A stretch of 64,000 bases of DNA from Sphingomonas sp. Leaf34 (GCF_001421805.1 NZ_LMLC01000005.1:62001-126000); one strand, 5' to 3'. Shown: positions 35,488 to 44,455, numbered from the stretch's first letter. Numbers and translations are program-made. The notes: generated by a model from the sequence alone, not told the origin.

Positions 35488-36630
35488 GTGGAACGGAAGC
35501 CCCCCCCCCTCGCCGGGCTGAAAGTCGTAGAGCTCGCCCGCATCCTAGCCGGCCCCTGGGCAGGCCAAGTGCTCGCCGATCTCGGCGCCGACGTCGTCAA
35601 GATCGAGAGCCCCTCCGGCGACGACACGCGCAGCTGGGGCCCGCCGTTCATCGACAACCCCGACGGCTCGCGCGATGCCGCCTATTTCCATGCCGCCAAT
35701 CGCGGGAAGCGCTCGGTCGTCGCCGACTTCACCACCCCCGAAGGCCAGGCCGAAGTCCTGGCGCTGATCGCCGACGCCGACGTCGTCATCGAGAATTTCA
35801 AGGTTGGCGGGCTCGCCAAATACGGGCTCGACTATGCCAGCCTCGCCGCGATCAATCCCCGGCTCGTCTATTGCTCGATCACCGGCTTCGGCCAGGACGG
35901 CCCCTATGCCCCCCGCGCCGGCTACGACTTCATCGTCCAGGGCATGAGCGGCATCATGGACCTGACCGGCGAGCCCGACGGCGCGCCGCAAAAGATCGGC
36001 GTCGCCTTCGCCGACATCATGACCGGGCTGTATTCCGTGATCGCGATCCAGGCCGCACTCGCGATGCGCGAGCGGACCGGCGAGGGTCAGCAGATCGACA
36101 TGGCGCTGCTCGACACGATGACCGGGGTGCTCGCCAACCAGGCGATGAACTGGTTCGCCAGCGGCGTCTCGCCGACGCGCGTCGGCAACGCGCACATGAA
36201 CGTGTGCCCCTACGCGGTCTTCCCGACCAGCGACGGTTGGTTCATCCTCGCGGTCGGCAATGACGGCCAGTTCCGCCGCTTCTGCGATGCGATGGGCTTG
36301 CCGGAGATGCGTGACGATCCGCGCTTTGCGACCAACGCCGGGCGGCTCGCCTTCAAGGACCTATTGTTCGCGGGGATAGAGGCGGCGACCGCGCAGGTCC
36401 CGAAGCTCGCGCTGCTCGCGCGGCTGGAGGCGGTCGGCGTGCCCGCCGGGCCGATCAACACTGTCGCGCAGGCGTTCGACGATCCGCAGGTGATCGCGCG
36501 CGGGATGCGAATCAATGCCGAGCGACCGGACGGTTCGACCATCCCCGGCCTCCGCACGCCGATCCGCTTCTCCGGCGCCGACCTCGCGATCGGCCGCGCC
36601 GCACCGCCCCTTCCGCGTCCGTCATTCTGA
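35488..36630 (+). CDS. CaiB/BaiF family CoA-transferase, probably glutarate-specific
   Basis: Class III CoA-transferase, 380 residues from GTG 35488 (a TTG at 35482 and longer frames are possible, but they run into the repeat). Signatures: GLKVVELARILAGPWAGQVL, DLGADVVKIESP, and the nucleophilic Asp176 in VAFADIMTGLYS that forms the aspartyl-CoA intermediate. Next to gcdH it most likely moves CoA from succinyl-CoA to glutarate; that specificity is inferred from the neighbour only. Confidence 0.88.
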   Translation: MERKPPPLAGLKVVELARILAGPWAGQVLADLGADVVKIESPSGDDTRSWGPPFIDNPDGSRDAAYFHAANRGKRSVVADFTTPEGQAEVLALIADADVVIENFKVGGLAKYGLDYASLAAINPRLVYCSITGFGQDGPYAPRAGYDFIVQGMSGIMDLTGEPDGAPQKIGVAFADIMTGLYSVIAIQAALAMRERTGEGQQIDMALLDTMTGVLANQAMNWFASGVSPTRVGNAHMNVCPYAVFPTSDGWFILAVGNDGQFRRFCDAMGLPEMRDDPRFATNAGRLAFKDLLFAGIEAATAQVPKLALLARLEAVGVPAGPINTVAQAFDDPQVIARGMRINAERPDGSTIPGLRTPIRFSGADLAIGRAAPPLPRPSF

Positions 36631-36700
36631 CGAAAGTCAGGACCCAGAGCCACATACGCTAGCGGTCGTGGCTCTGGGTCTTGGGTCGAGCCCAGGATGC
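36621..36700. repeat. Hairpin repeat, GTCATCCTGACGAAAGTCAGG family (copy 1)
   Basis: GACCCAGAGCCAC (36641-36653) and GTGGCTCTGGGTC (36668-36680) are perfect inverse arms preceded by the family block GTCATTCTGACGAAAGTCAG. It overlaps the last codons of the CoA-transferase and sits between two converging genes, so it probably terminates both. Confidence 0.88.
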
Positions 36701-36710
36701 CGTGGAGGGT

Positions 36711-38006
36711 TCAGGCGACCGCTTCAGCCACCGGCTTCCGCGCGTACAGCCCATAGGCCAGAATCAGCGCGTAGCAGATCGCCGGGAGCAGCAGCGCGAA
36801 GTGCAGGCTGCCCGACGTATCCGCGAGCATCCCCGTCAGATACGGGATGATCGCGCCACCGACGATCGCCGTGGCGATCACGCCCGACCCTTCGGCCGCG
36901 CGCTTGCCAAGACCTTCGGACGCCAGCGAGAAGATCGTCGGGAACATCACCGCGTTCATCAGACCGATCGCCAGCAATGCCCAGCCCGAGATCGCGCCCT
37001 CGGTGTTCGCCGAGATCAGGATCAGCGCCAGCGTCCCCGTCGCGACGCCGGCGAGCACCTTGCCCGGCGAAACCTTGTTCAGCACGTACGCGCCGATGAA
37101 CCGCCCGACGAGCGCGCCCCCCCAGTAGAACGGCACGTGCTTGCCCGCCGCCACGTCGCTCAGCCCCATCACGCTCGGCTGCATCAGATAGTTCACGATC
37201 AGCGATCCGACCGCGACTTCGGCGCCGACGTACAGGAAGATGCACGCCGCCCCCATCGCGAAGCGCGGGCGCTTCAGCAGCGTGAACGCATGGAAGATGC
37301 TGCCGGTCTGGTCCTGCTCCTCGTTGAGCCGGTTGCGCCTGGTCCACACGACCGCCGCGACGATGAGCAGCGCGATCGCGAGGCCGATATAGGTGTGCAC
37401 CACGGTGCTCGACGATTCGCTGCGATACGCGTCGAGTGCCGCACCGGTGAGCTTGGACGAGTCGACCGTCGCCAGCCCACCGAGGATCAGCGCCGAGCCG
37501 ACATACGGGAAAATCGTCGTGCCGAGCGAGTTGAACGCCTGCGCGAACGTCAGCCGGCTCGATGCCGACTTGGGATGGCCGAGCGCGGAGATCAGCGGGT
37601 TCGCCACGACCTGCACCACGGTGATCCCGGCGCCGAGCACGAACAGCGCGAACAGGAACATGCCGAAGCTCGCCTGCCCCGCCGCCGGAATGAACAACAG
37701 GCAGCCCGCGGTCATCGTCACGAGGCCGATCGACGCGGTCCGCATATAGCCGGCCTTGCGCACGATCGCCGCGGCGGGGATCGAGAACAGCGCATAGGCG
37801 AGGAAGAACGCCGACTGGACCAGCATCGCGGTCGCATGGTCGAGCGTGAACAGCTCCTTCATCTTCGGGATGATGATGTCGTTCAGCGAGGTGATGCCGC
37901 CGAAGATGAAGAACAGCGCGAACACGAACACGCGCAGATCGGGCGCGTCATAGCCGTGGCTGGCATCGCCTCCGGCTGCTGCTGTGGATTTGGTATCGAC
38001 GTGCAT
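36711..38006 (-). CDS. Sugar MFS transporter, FucP/GluP family
   Basis: 431 residues, twelve predicted TM helices. FucP-family signatures are FFIFGGITSLNDIIIPKMKELF near the N-terminus, RKAGYMRTASIGL, and QVVANPLISALGHPKSASSRL TFAQAFNSLG in the centre. It imports a hexose such as glucose, galactose or fucose with protons. No sugar catabolic genes are adjacent, so the substrate is open. Confidence 0.9.
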   Translation of the reverse strand: MHVDTKSTAAAGGDASHGYDAPDLRVFVFALFFIFGGITSLNDIIIPKMKELFTLDHATAMLVQSAFFLAYALFSIPAAAIVRKAGYMRTASIGLVTMTAGCLLFIPAAGQASFGMFLFALFVLGAGITVVQVVANPLISALGHPKSASSRLTFAQAFNSLGTTIFPYVGSALILGGLATVDSSKLTGAALDAYRSESSSTVVHTYIGLAIALLIVAAVVWTRRNRLNEEQDQTGSIFHAFTLLKRPRFAMGAACIFLYVGAEVAVGSLIVNYLMQPSVMGLSDVAAGKHVPFYWGGALVGRFIGAYVLNKVSPGKVLAGVATGTLALILISANTEGAISGWALLAIGLMNAVMFPTIFSLASEGLGKRAAEGSGVIATAIVGGAIIPYLTGMLADTSGSLHFALLLPAICYALILAYGLYARKPVAEAVA

Positions 38007-38107
38007 CTGTGTTGCGCCCTCTCGTTATTGCGCGCGACATAAGCCGGGGTGGCGACGCGTGGCAATGCCGCGTGGTGCGATCCGTCGCGGCGGGCTAGGA
38101 CGGCGGC

Positions 38108-38653
38108 ATGAGCCGCTTCACCGTCAACACCGCGCCGATCGAATACAAGCTCGACAACGACACGCCGTTGCTGTGGGCGCTGCGCGATGCGTCGAACCTG
38201 ACCGGCACCAAATATGGCTGCGGGACGGGGCAATGCGGCGCGTGCACGGTCGATATCGACGGGCGCGCGATGCGCAGTTGCCGCGTCCCGATCGGATCGA
38301 TCGAGGGCGCCTACGTCACGACGATCGAGGGACTGTCGCGCGAGCGCAATCATCCCGTGCAACTCGCCTTCATCGCGGAGGCGGTGCCGCAATGCGGGTT
38401 CTGCATTCCCGGGATGATCATGGCGGCGGCAGCCCTGCTGAAGCGCAATGCGGATCCGAGCGAGGCGGTGATCCGCGCGCAGATCACCAACCTGTGCCGG
38501 TGCGGTGTCTACCCGCGCGTCGTCGAGGCGATCCAGCGCGCCGGGCGGGCGATCCGCGGGGAGGAAGTCATCCCCGCGGGACCGCGGCCCGGAATCGATC
38601 CCGCGGACTCCGCACGGCTGGTGCCGGCGCTGGTCCCGCCGCCGGCGCGGTAG
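38108..38653 (+). CDS. (2Fe-2S)-binding subunit, isoquinoline oxidoreductase alpha type
   Basis: 181 residues. N-terminal plant-type ferredoxin fold with cysteines in YGCGTGQCGACTVDIDG and the fourth in MRSCRVP; C-terminal helical domain with the second cluster (PQCGFCIPGM and NLCRCGVYPR). This is the small electron-transfer subunit of xanthine-dehydrogenase-family molybdenum hydroxylases (IorA-like). No molybdopterin subunit gene follows, so the partner is elsewhere or has been lost. The tail after residue 150 is proline-rich. Confidence 0.85.
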   Translation: MSRFTVNTAPIEYKLDNDTPLLWALRDASNLTGTKYGCGTGQCGACTVDIDGRAMRSCRVPIGSIEGAYVTTIEGLSRERNHPVQLAFIAEAVPQCGFCIPGMIMAAAALLKRNADPSEAVIRAQITNLCRCGVYPRVVEAIQRAGRAIRGEEVIPAGPRPGIDPADSARLVPALVPPPAR

Positions 38654-38763
38654 CGCGCGCTCAGAACAAGGAGGAGCGAGACGTGCGGCCCGCGATTTCG
38701 GCACGGCCGATCAATGGTAGTGCACGGGCTGGCATCAGGATATCGGCCACAGTTGGTCGAGCA

Positions 38764-38866
38764 CCACCCCGGCGAAGGCCGGGGCCCAATTGGAACGTCC
38801 GCAGTAGTGCGTCGCGCGCTTCGTTGCCTATCATCCCCAATTGGACCCCGGCCTTGGCCGGGGTGG
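38764..38866. repeat. Hairpin repeat, CACCCCGGCGAAGGCCGGGG family (copy 2)
   Basis: Arms at 38764-38793 and 38837-38866 are near-perfect inverses (CCACCCCGGCGAAGGCCGGG / GGCCTTGGCCGGGGTGG) around 43 bases. The rest of the 354-base gap 38654-39008 shows only the ribosome binding sites of the next gene. Confidence 0.9.
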
Positions 38867-39008
38867 ATATTTTTGAACGGGTGCCAAGTATCCCAACGCA
38901 ACCTGTCTAATCGCTGACGACCCCATTCAGCGTCGCCTCACGTCGCGCGGTCTAGAGCTGATCCATCATAGGAGCCGGCTCGTGCGCCGGCAGTCGAGGA
39001 TCACGGCG

Positions 39009-39998
39009 ATGACGGGCAAGTTACTTAAACTCTTGATGGCGGCGTCGGCCCTGGTGCCGGCGACCATGATGGCGACCGCCGCCACCGCGCAGCAGATCGA
39101 CCAGGACCGCGGCGACCGCGGCGACCGGGGCGACCGGGGCCGCAACGACGGTCCACGCCAGGATCGTGGCCAGCGCCCCGATCGCGGACCACGTCCCGAC
39201 GCCCAGGCGTTCCAGCAGCGTCCCGATCGCCCCGCCGCGCCCGACCAGGGCCCACGCCCGCAACGCGCCGACCTCGGCGTCCAGGCCCAGATCCGCGGCG
39301 ACGGCCCCGATGGCCGCGGCCGGCCCGAGTGGAACGGCCAGCGCGGTACTGGTCAGGGGTGGAACCGGCAGGATCGCCCCGGCCTGCAAGCCGGCCAGGA
39401 TCGCGGCGACTGGAACCGCGGCCCGGGTCAGCCCGGGCTCGATCGCGGCAATCAGCAGGCGGACCGCGGCCAGTTCGACCGCAATGGACGCGGCGACTGG
39501 CGTAATAACGGGCGTAATGATGGTCGGGGCGACAACCGGGGCGACTGGCGCAACGGCGGTCGTGACGGCTACCAAAACCGCCAGCCCAACCGCGCTTACG
39601 GCGCCGTCCAGGGCTATGGCCGCGGTGGCTATGACCGGGGTTACAGCCAGGGCCGCTATAACCCGGGCCGCTACAACCAGGGTGGCGCGTGGAACCGCGG
39701 CTGGCGTAATGACAATCGCTATGCGTGGAGCAACTACCGCGCCTCGAACCGCGGTGCTTATCGCCTCCCGCGCTACTATGCGCCGAGCGGCTGGGGCTCG
39801 GGCTATCGACGCTTCGGGGTCGGCTTTTCGCTGAACAGCATCCTCTACAACCAGAATTACTGGATCCAGGACCCGTACACCTATCGCCTGCCAGAGGCGT
39901 ACGGCCCGTATCGCTGGGTGCGCTATTACAACGACGCGTTGCTCGTCGATCTCGACAGCGGCCGCGTGGTCGACACGGTGTACGACATCTTCTGGTAG
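39009..39998 (+). CDS. RcnB-like periplasmic protein with long low-complexity region
   Basis: 329 residues: signal peptide (MTGKLLKLLMAASALVPATM ... ATAQ), then about 210 residues rich in Arg, Gly, Asp, Asn, Gln with GDR triplets and QDRP/DRG repeats, then a C-terminal RcnB-type domain (YRLPEAYGPYRWVRYYNDAL LVDLDSGRVVDTVYDIFW). RcnB relatives are periplasmic and one affects nickel/cobalt efflux. A GTG at 38982 with its own GGAG is an alternative start nine codons earlier. The disordered region is longer than usual for the family. Confidence 0.8.
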   Translation: MTGKLLKLLMAASALVPATMMATAATAQQIDQDRGDRGDRGDRGRNDGPRQDRGQRPDRGPRPDAQAFQQRPDRPAAPDQGPRPQRADLGVQAQIRGDGPDGRGRPEWNGQRGTGQGWNRQDRPGLQAGQDRGDWNRGPGQPGLDRGNQQADRGQFDRNGRGDWRNNGRNDGRGDNRGDWRNGGRDGYQNRQPNRAYGAVQGYGRGGYDRGYSQGRYNPGRYNQGGAWNRGWRNDNRYAWSNYRASNRGAYRLPRYYAPSGWGSGYRRFGVGFSLNSILYNQNYWIQDPYTYRLPEAYGPYRWVRYYNDALLVDLDSGRVVDTVYDIFW

Positions 39999-40030
39999 GC
40001 GCCGCCTGCCCGTCACGCAGTAACAGGGGA

Positions 40031-40068
40031 GAGCCCCGCGGCGATACACTCGCCGCGGGGCTCTTGCG
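40031..40068 (+). terminator. Intrinsic terminator after the RcnB-like gene
   Basis: GAGCCCCGCGGCG (40031-40043) and CGCCGCGGGGCTC (40051-40063) make a perfect 13-bp stem with loop ATACACT, followed by TTGCGTTT. Confidence 0.82.
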
Positions 40069-40098
40069 TTTCCAGACGAGTTCGCCAAATCCTGCGGC

Positions 40099-40782
40099 GT
40101 GGGTATCTTTTCAAAAGCCAAGAAGGTCGATCCGGCCATGGCGCTCCGCCAAGCCGCCGGATCGCAGGTCGCCGCCCGGCTCGACGCCAACCCGGCGGTG
40201 CAGCGCATCGCGATGGCAACGGTCCAATTCTATTACCAGGCCGACTTCCTTGATCCCAAGACCTGCAAGCAGCTGATCGCGATGATCGATTCGAAGCGGC
40301 GGCCGTCGACCCTGCTGTCGGATCGCCCCAACAGCAGCTTCCGCACGTCGGAGAGCTGCGACATGGATCGCTGGTCCCCCGAGGTACAGCCGACCGACGA
40401 GGCGATCGCGACCTTGCTCGGGATCGACCTGCTCCACGGCGAGACGATGCAGGGCCAGCGCTACGCCCCCGGCCAGCAATTCCGCGCGCATCACGACTAT
40501 TTCCACGAATCCGAAAGCTATTGGGCCAAGATGCAGGAGCAAGGCGGCCAGCGCACCTGGACCGCGATGGTGTTCCTCAACGACGTGCCCGAGGGCGGCG
40601 CGACCTGGTTCCCGCAGGCGGGCATCAAGATCGCCCCGAAACGCGGCATGCTGCTCACGTGGAACAACATGAACCCCGACGGCACCCCCAACGGCCTGAC
40701 GCTGCACGAGGGCATGCCGGTCATGGAGGGCGTGAAGTATATCGTGACCAAGTGGTTCCGCGAGCGGCCATGGATCAAGTGA
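40099..40782 (+). CDS. 2OG-Fe(II) oxygenase, prolyl 4-hydroxylase type
   Basis: 227 residues from GTG 40099. The jelly-roll iron ligands are in FRAHHDYFHE (HxD) and the distal His in TLHEGMPV, followed by the 2-oxoglutarate-binding Lys in GVKYIVTKWFRERPW. YAPGQQF and GGATWFPQAG are typical of P4Hc enzymes. Bacterial relatives hydroxylate prolyl residues of proteins such as EF-Tu; the substrate here is unknown. Cytosolic, no signal peptide. Confidence 0.88.
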   Translation: MGIFSKAKKVDPAMALRQAAGSQVAARLDANPAVQRIAMATVQFYYQADFLDPKTCKQLIAMIDSKRRPSTLLSDRPNSSFRTSESCDMDRWSPEVQPTDEAIATLLGIDLLHGETMQGQRYAPGQQFRAHHDYFHESESYWAKMQEQGGQRTWTAMVFLNDVPEGGATWFPQAGIKIAPKRGMLLTWNNMNPDGTPNGLTLHEGMPVMEGVKYIVTKWFRERPWIK

Positions 40783-40916
40783 CGGCGCCGGCCCCCTCCG
40801 CATGACGACCTGATTGTTTTTTACGCGAATCTCCGCTATGCGCCCGCGCTTCCGGTCCATGGTCATCCCTGGAGGCGTGGGCGGGAAGGACAACAAACGA
40901 GTTTCGGAGAATACAG

Positions 40917-41615
40917 ATGAGCGACCAGTTGACGCTCGCAGCCGAGACGCGTGACCGGGTTGGCAAGGGAGCCTCCCGGGCGCTGCGTCGTGATGGCCGC
41001 GTGCCTGCCGTGATCTACGGCCTGAACAAGGAGCCGATGTCGGTTCACCTCGAGGAAAAGGCGCTGATGAAGGCGCTGATGACCGGCCACTTCATGAACT
41101 CGATCGTGATGGTCAACGGCGTGCGGACGCTGCCGAAGGACGTCTCGTTCCACCCGGTTTCGGATCGCCCGATCCATGTCGACTTCCTGCGCATCGGTGC
41201 GCACTCGACGGTGACGGTCGCCGTGCCGGTCGTGTTCACGGACGAAGACGACGCGCCAGGCATCAAGAAGGGCAAGGGCGTCCTCAACATCACGCGCCAT
41301 GAGATCGAACTGGTCGTCGACGCATCGGATATCCCGAGCGAGATCACGATTTCGCTCGCCGACATGGAAATCGGCGATTCGATCCACATCAGCGACGTAA
41401 AGCTGCCCAAGGGCGCAACGCCCGCGATCGACGACCGCGACTTCGCGATCGCCACGATCGTGCCGCCGACCGTGCCGACCGTCGAGGACGAAGAGCTCGA
41501 GGCTGAAGTCGCCGAGGCGCAGGCCGCCGAGGCTGCTTCGGACGAAGAGCCCGTGGTCGAGCCTAACGACGATCACAACGACGACGACAAGATCACGCCG
41601 CAGAAGAAGGACTGA
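40917..41615 (+). CDS. rplY: 50S ribosomal protein L25/general stress protein Ctc
   Basis: 232 residues: N-terminal L25 domain (about 1-95, starting [20 protein letters not shown]), a TL5-type beta domain (about 98-185), and an acidic C-terminal tail ([20 protein letters not shown] ...) common in alphaproteobacteria. It binds 5S rRNA. pth follows, as in most bacteria, separated here by a terminator and a repeat. Confidence 0.95.
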   Translation: MSDQLTLAAETRDRVGKGASRALRRDGRVPAVIYGLNKEPMSVHLEEKALMKALMTGHFMNSIVMVNGVRTLPKDVSFHPVSDRPIHVDFLRIGAHSTVTVAVPVVFTDEDDAPGIKKGKGVLNITRHEIELVVDASDIPSEITISLADMEIGDSIHISDVKLPKGATPAIDDRDFAIATIVPPTVPTVEDEELEAEVAEAQAAEAASDEEPVVEPNDDHNDDDKITPQKKD

Positions 41616-41657
41616 GGGTTTCGGCCCTTCGTCTTCGGATGAGGATTTTCTGATCGG

Positions 41658-41697
41658 ACGGGCGGGATGGCTAGGGCTTTCCCGCCCGTTTTATTTT
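41658..41697 (+). terminator. Intrinsic terminator after rplY
   Basis: ACGGGCGGGA (41658-41667) and TCCCGCCCGT (41680-41689) form a 10-bp stem with a 12-base loop, followed by TTTATTTTAT. Confidence 0.9.
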
Positions 41698-41710
41698 ATG
41701 CGCCTAAGCT

Positions 41711-41789
41711 GTTCCCCCGCGAAAGCGGGGGTCCAGGACCCAGCAGCGTCAACGCCCGTTACCCTGGGCTCCCGCTTTCGCGGGAGAAC
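41711..41789. repeat. Hairpin repeat, GTTCCCCCGCGAAAGCGGGGG family (copy 1)
   Basis: Arms at 41711-41737 (begins GTTCCCCCGCGAAAGCGGGG) and 41763-41789 (ends CTTTCGCGGGAGAAC) are imperfect inverses. It lies between the rplY terminator and pth. Confidence 0.88.
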
Positions 41790-41832
41790 CGTATATGGGG
41801 CGGACCATCCGTTTCACCTTGGAGAATAGAAC

Positions 41833-42402
41833 GTGCAGATCTGGGCGGGACTCGGCAATCCGGGGGCGCAATATGCGATGCACCGGCACAATGTCGGGTT
41901 CATGGTCGCCGACGCGATCGCCGAAGTGCACGGCTTCGGCGCGGTCAAGAAGCAGTTCCAGGGCTGGACGCAGGAGGGCCGGATCGGCACGCAGAAGATC
42001 CTGCTGCTGAAACCTGCGACCTTCATGAACGACAGCGGCCGGTCGATCGGCGAGGCGCTGCGCTTCTACAAGCTCGACGTCGACGCGCTGACGGTGTTCC
42101 ACGACGAGCTCGACATCGCCCCCTTCCGCGTGAAGGTGAAGACCGGCGGCGGGACCGCGGGGCATAACGGGCTGCGCTCGACCGACCAGCATCTGGGCCC
42201 CGATTTCCGCCGCGTGCGGCTGGGGATCGGGCATCCGGGGCACAAGGACCGCGTCACCGGCTATGTGCTCGGCAACTACGCCAAGGCGGAGATCGAGCCG
42301 CTGTCCGACATGCTCGGCGCGATTGCCGCGGAGGCGCCTTGGCTGGCGGCGGGCGACGACGTCCGCTTCATGAATGATGTCGCTGTGAGGATGCAACCAT
42401 GA
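41833..42402 (+). CDS. pth: Peptidyl-tRNA hydrolase
   Basis: 189 residues from GTG 41833. Active-site residues are visible: Asn in GLGNPG (about residue 9), catalytic His in MHRHNVGF (about 19), Asp in FHDELDI (about 94), plus the GGGTAGHNGLRS loop. Releases tRNA from abortive peptidyl-tRNA. Its stop overlaps the next gene's start by four bases. Confidence 0.95.
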   Translation: MQIWAGLGNPGAQYAMHRHNVGFMVADAIAEVHGFGAVKKQFQGWTQEGRIGTQKILLLKPATFMNDSGRSIGEALRFYKLDVDALTVFHDELDIAPFRVKVKTGGGTAGHNGLRSTDQHLGPDFRRVRLGIGHPGHKDRVTGYVLGNYAKAEIEPLSDMLGAIAAEAPWLAAGDDVRFMNDVAVRMQP

Positions 42403-43004
42403 CCACCCGCTCGCTGTTCGCCACGCGGTTCTACGAGGCCGATCTCGGCGACGACGATCTGGTCGAGGAGCTCGAGGACGCGGCGCTCGAACTGTCCAAG
42501 GCCGATCGCGCGGGTGTCGCGTGGTCGAAGGCGCATGGCTATCGCGGGTACACGTCCTACGCGTCGCTGAACGACCTGCCGCTGCGCGATCCGCGGTTCG
42601 GCGATCTGGTGCGGTTGCTCAACAAGCATGTCGCGGCGTTTGCGAAGGATTGCGCGTTCGATCTGGGCGGGCGCAAGCTGAAGCTCGACAGCCTGTGGGT
42701 GAACGTCCTCAAGCCCGGCGGCGCGCATTCGGGGCATATCCATCCGCACAGCGTCGTGTCGGGGACGATGTACGTGACGATTCCGGAAGGCGCGGGCGCG
42801 CTGAAGCTGGAGGATCCGCGGCTGCCGATGATGATGGCCGCGCCGACCCGCCTCGACGATGCGCCGGAGGATCTGCGGACGTTCGTCTATGCGGTGCCGA
42901 AGCCGGGGAGCGTGTTTTTGTGGGAGAGCTGGCTCAGGCATGAGGTCGTGCCGAATGCTGCGAAGGGCGAGCGGATCAGCATCAGTTTTAATTATCGGTG
43001 GTGA
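42399..43004 (+). CDS. Putative 2OG-Fe(II) oxygenase (TIGR02466-like)
   Basis: 201 residues. A probable iron triad is HSGHIHPHS (HxH/HxD-like region near residues 110-120) with a later His in SWLRHEVVPN and Arg in GERISISFNYRW, the layout of the TIGR02466 putative 2OG-Fe(II) oxygenases. It is translationally coupled to pth (ATGA overlap). Family members have no established substrate. Confidence 0.8.
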   Translation: MTTRSLFATRFYEADLGDDDLVEELEDAALELSKADRAGVAWSKAHGYRGYTSYASLNDLPLRDPRFGDLVRLLNKHVAAFAKDCAFDLGGRKLKLDSLWVNVLKPGGAHSGHIHPHSVVSGTMYVTIPEGAGALKLEDPRLPMMMAAPTRLDDAPEDLRTFVYAVPKPGSVFLWESWLRHEVVPNAAKGERISISFNYRW

Positions 43005-43030
43005 GGTAGGTAGGCCTCACGACCACCTCC

Positions 43031-43111
43031 GTCATCCTGACGAACGTCAGGACCCAGAGCCAAGCAGCGTAGGCGCCCGTAACCCAGGGTCCTGACTTTC
43101 GTCAGGATGAC
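43031..43111. repeat. Hairpin repeat, GTCATCCTGACGAAAGTCAGG family (copy 2)
   Basis: 25-bp arms 43031-43055 and 43087-43111 are inverse copies with one mismatch. It sits between two convergent genes, as copy 1 does. Confidence 0.92.
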
Positions 43112-43155
43112 GGGGGGAAGAGGGCAGCACGCACCGCGCGCCGCCCCCTGCCCGA

Positions 43156-44223
43156 TCAGGCCGCCGTCGGCATCGACGCCATGTCGATGACGAAGCGGTA
43201 CTTCACGTCGCTCTTGACCATGCGGTCATACGCCGGCTCGATCTCGTTCATGCGGATCATCTCGATGTCCGACACCAGACCGTGCTCGTTGCAGAAATCG
43301 AGCATTTCCTGAGTCTCCGCGATCCCGCCGATCAGCGAGCCCGCCAGCTGGCGGCGGCGGAAGATCAGGTTGCCGACCGAAGGCGACGGATGCGGCTCGG
43401 CGGGCACGCCGACCAGAGTCATCGTGCCGTCGCGCTTGAGCAACTCGAGGAACGGGTCGAGATTGTGCGGTGCGGCAACGGTGTTCAGGATGAAGTCGAA
43501 GCTGTTCATATGCTCCGCCATCGCATCGGCATCCTTCGACACGATCAGGTCCTTGGCGCCGAGACGCTTGGCGTCGTCGCGCTTGTTCGGCGAGGTCGAG
43601 AAGACATAGACCTCCGCGCCCATCGCGTTGGCGATCTTGACGCCCATGTGACCGAGACCGCCGAGACCGACGATGCCGACCTTCTGGCCAGGCCCGACCT
43701 TCCAGTGCTTCAGCGGCGAATAGGTGGTGATGCCGGCGCACAGCAGCGGCGCGACCGCGGCGAGATCGGCCTCGGGATGCGAGACCTTGAGCACGAAGCC
43801 CTCGTCGACGACGATATGATCCGAATAGCCGCCGAAGGTGTGGCCGCCGAGCACGGGATCGGGGCCGTTATACGTGCCGACGAACCCGGTCGTCTCGCAA
43901 TATTGCTCCTCGCCGTCGGTGCACGACGGGCACGTACCGCAGCTGTCGACCATACAGCCGACGCCGGCGATGTCGCCGACCTTGAACTTGGTGACGTCGC
44001 TGCCGACTGCGGTGACGCGGCCGACGATCTCGTGGCCCGGAACGCACGGGTACAGCGTGCCTTCCCACTCGCCCTTGGCGGTGTGGAGATCCGAGTGGCA
44101 GACGCCGCAGAACGCGATGTCGATCGCGACGTCGGTCTTGCCCGGCGCGCGGCGCTCGAAGCTGAACGGCGCGAGCGGCGTTGCGGGGGATTGCGCGGCA
44201 AAGCCGTTGGCGGTGGTGGTCAT
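43156..44223 (-). CDS. Zinc-dependent NAD(P) alcohol dehydrogenase
   Basis: 355-residue medium-chain dehydrogenase of the cinnamyl-alcohol/YahK-like group. Catalytic zinc motif FCGVCHSDLH with PGHEIVG, structural zinc cysteines in CGTCPSCTDGEEQYC, and nucleotide-binding GLGGLGHMGVKIA. I start at ATG 44223 (MTTTANGFAA); the longer frame runs back into a repeat. Reduces aldehydes or oxidises alcohols; NADPH preference is likely from the subgroup but not shown here. Confidence 0.92.
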   Translation of the reverse strand: MTTTANGFAAQSPATPLAPFSFERRAPGKTDVAIDIAFCGVCHSDLHTAKGEWEGTLYPCVPGHEIVGRVTAVGSDVTKFKVGDIAGVGCMVDSCGTCPSCTDGEEQYCETTGFVGTYNGPDPVLGGHTFGGYSDHIVVDEGFVLKVSHPEADLAAVAPLLCAGITTYSPLKHWKVGPGQKVGIVGLGGLGHMGVKIANAMGAEVYVFSTSPNKRDDAKRLGAKDLIVSKDADAMAEHMNSFDFILNTVAAPHNLDPFLELLKRDGTMTLVGVPAEPHPSPSVGNLIFRRRQLAGSLIGGIAETQEMLDFCNEHGLVSDIEMIRMNEIEPAYDRMVKSDVKYRFVIDMASMPTAA

Positions 44224-44351
44224 GCTATTCCTAAATTCTGACTGGCAGAACGCGATATACGCACGGGAAACGCAATATCTACCGACCGGTACGATAACTT
44301 TTGCTGCATTGCGGCAATCGGGCGGGTCGATCACGCCATCAAAACCAGCAG

Positions 44352-44455
44352 CCACCCCGGCGAAGGCCGGGGCCCAATTGGAAAGGTCGCAGTAACGGTG
44401 CGCAGACCTTTGCCAGCGCCGTCCCCCAATTGGGCCCCGGCCTTCGCCGGGGTGG
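44352..44455. repeat. Hairpin repeat, CACCCCGGCGAAGGCCGGGG family (copy 3)
   Basis: Arms 44352-44381 and 44426-44455 are perfect 30-bp inverses around 44 bases. It occupies much of the 353-base gap between the divergent dehydrogenase and ychF genes; the remainder shows no clear element. Confidence 0.92.

Noticed and set aside
36681-38042. A 453-residue plus-strand reading frame
   Set aside because: It is antisense to the FucP-type transporter and consists of Arg/His/Gln-rich low-complexity sequence.
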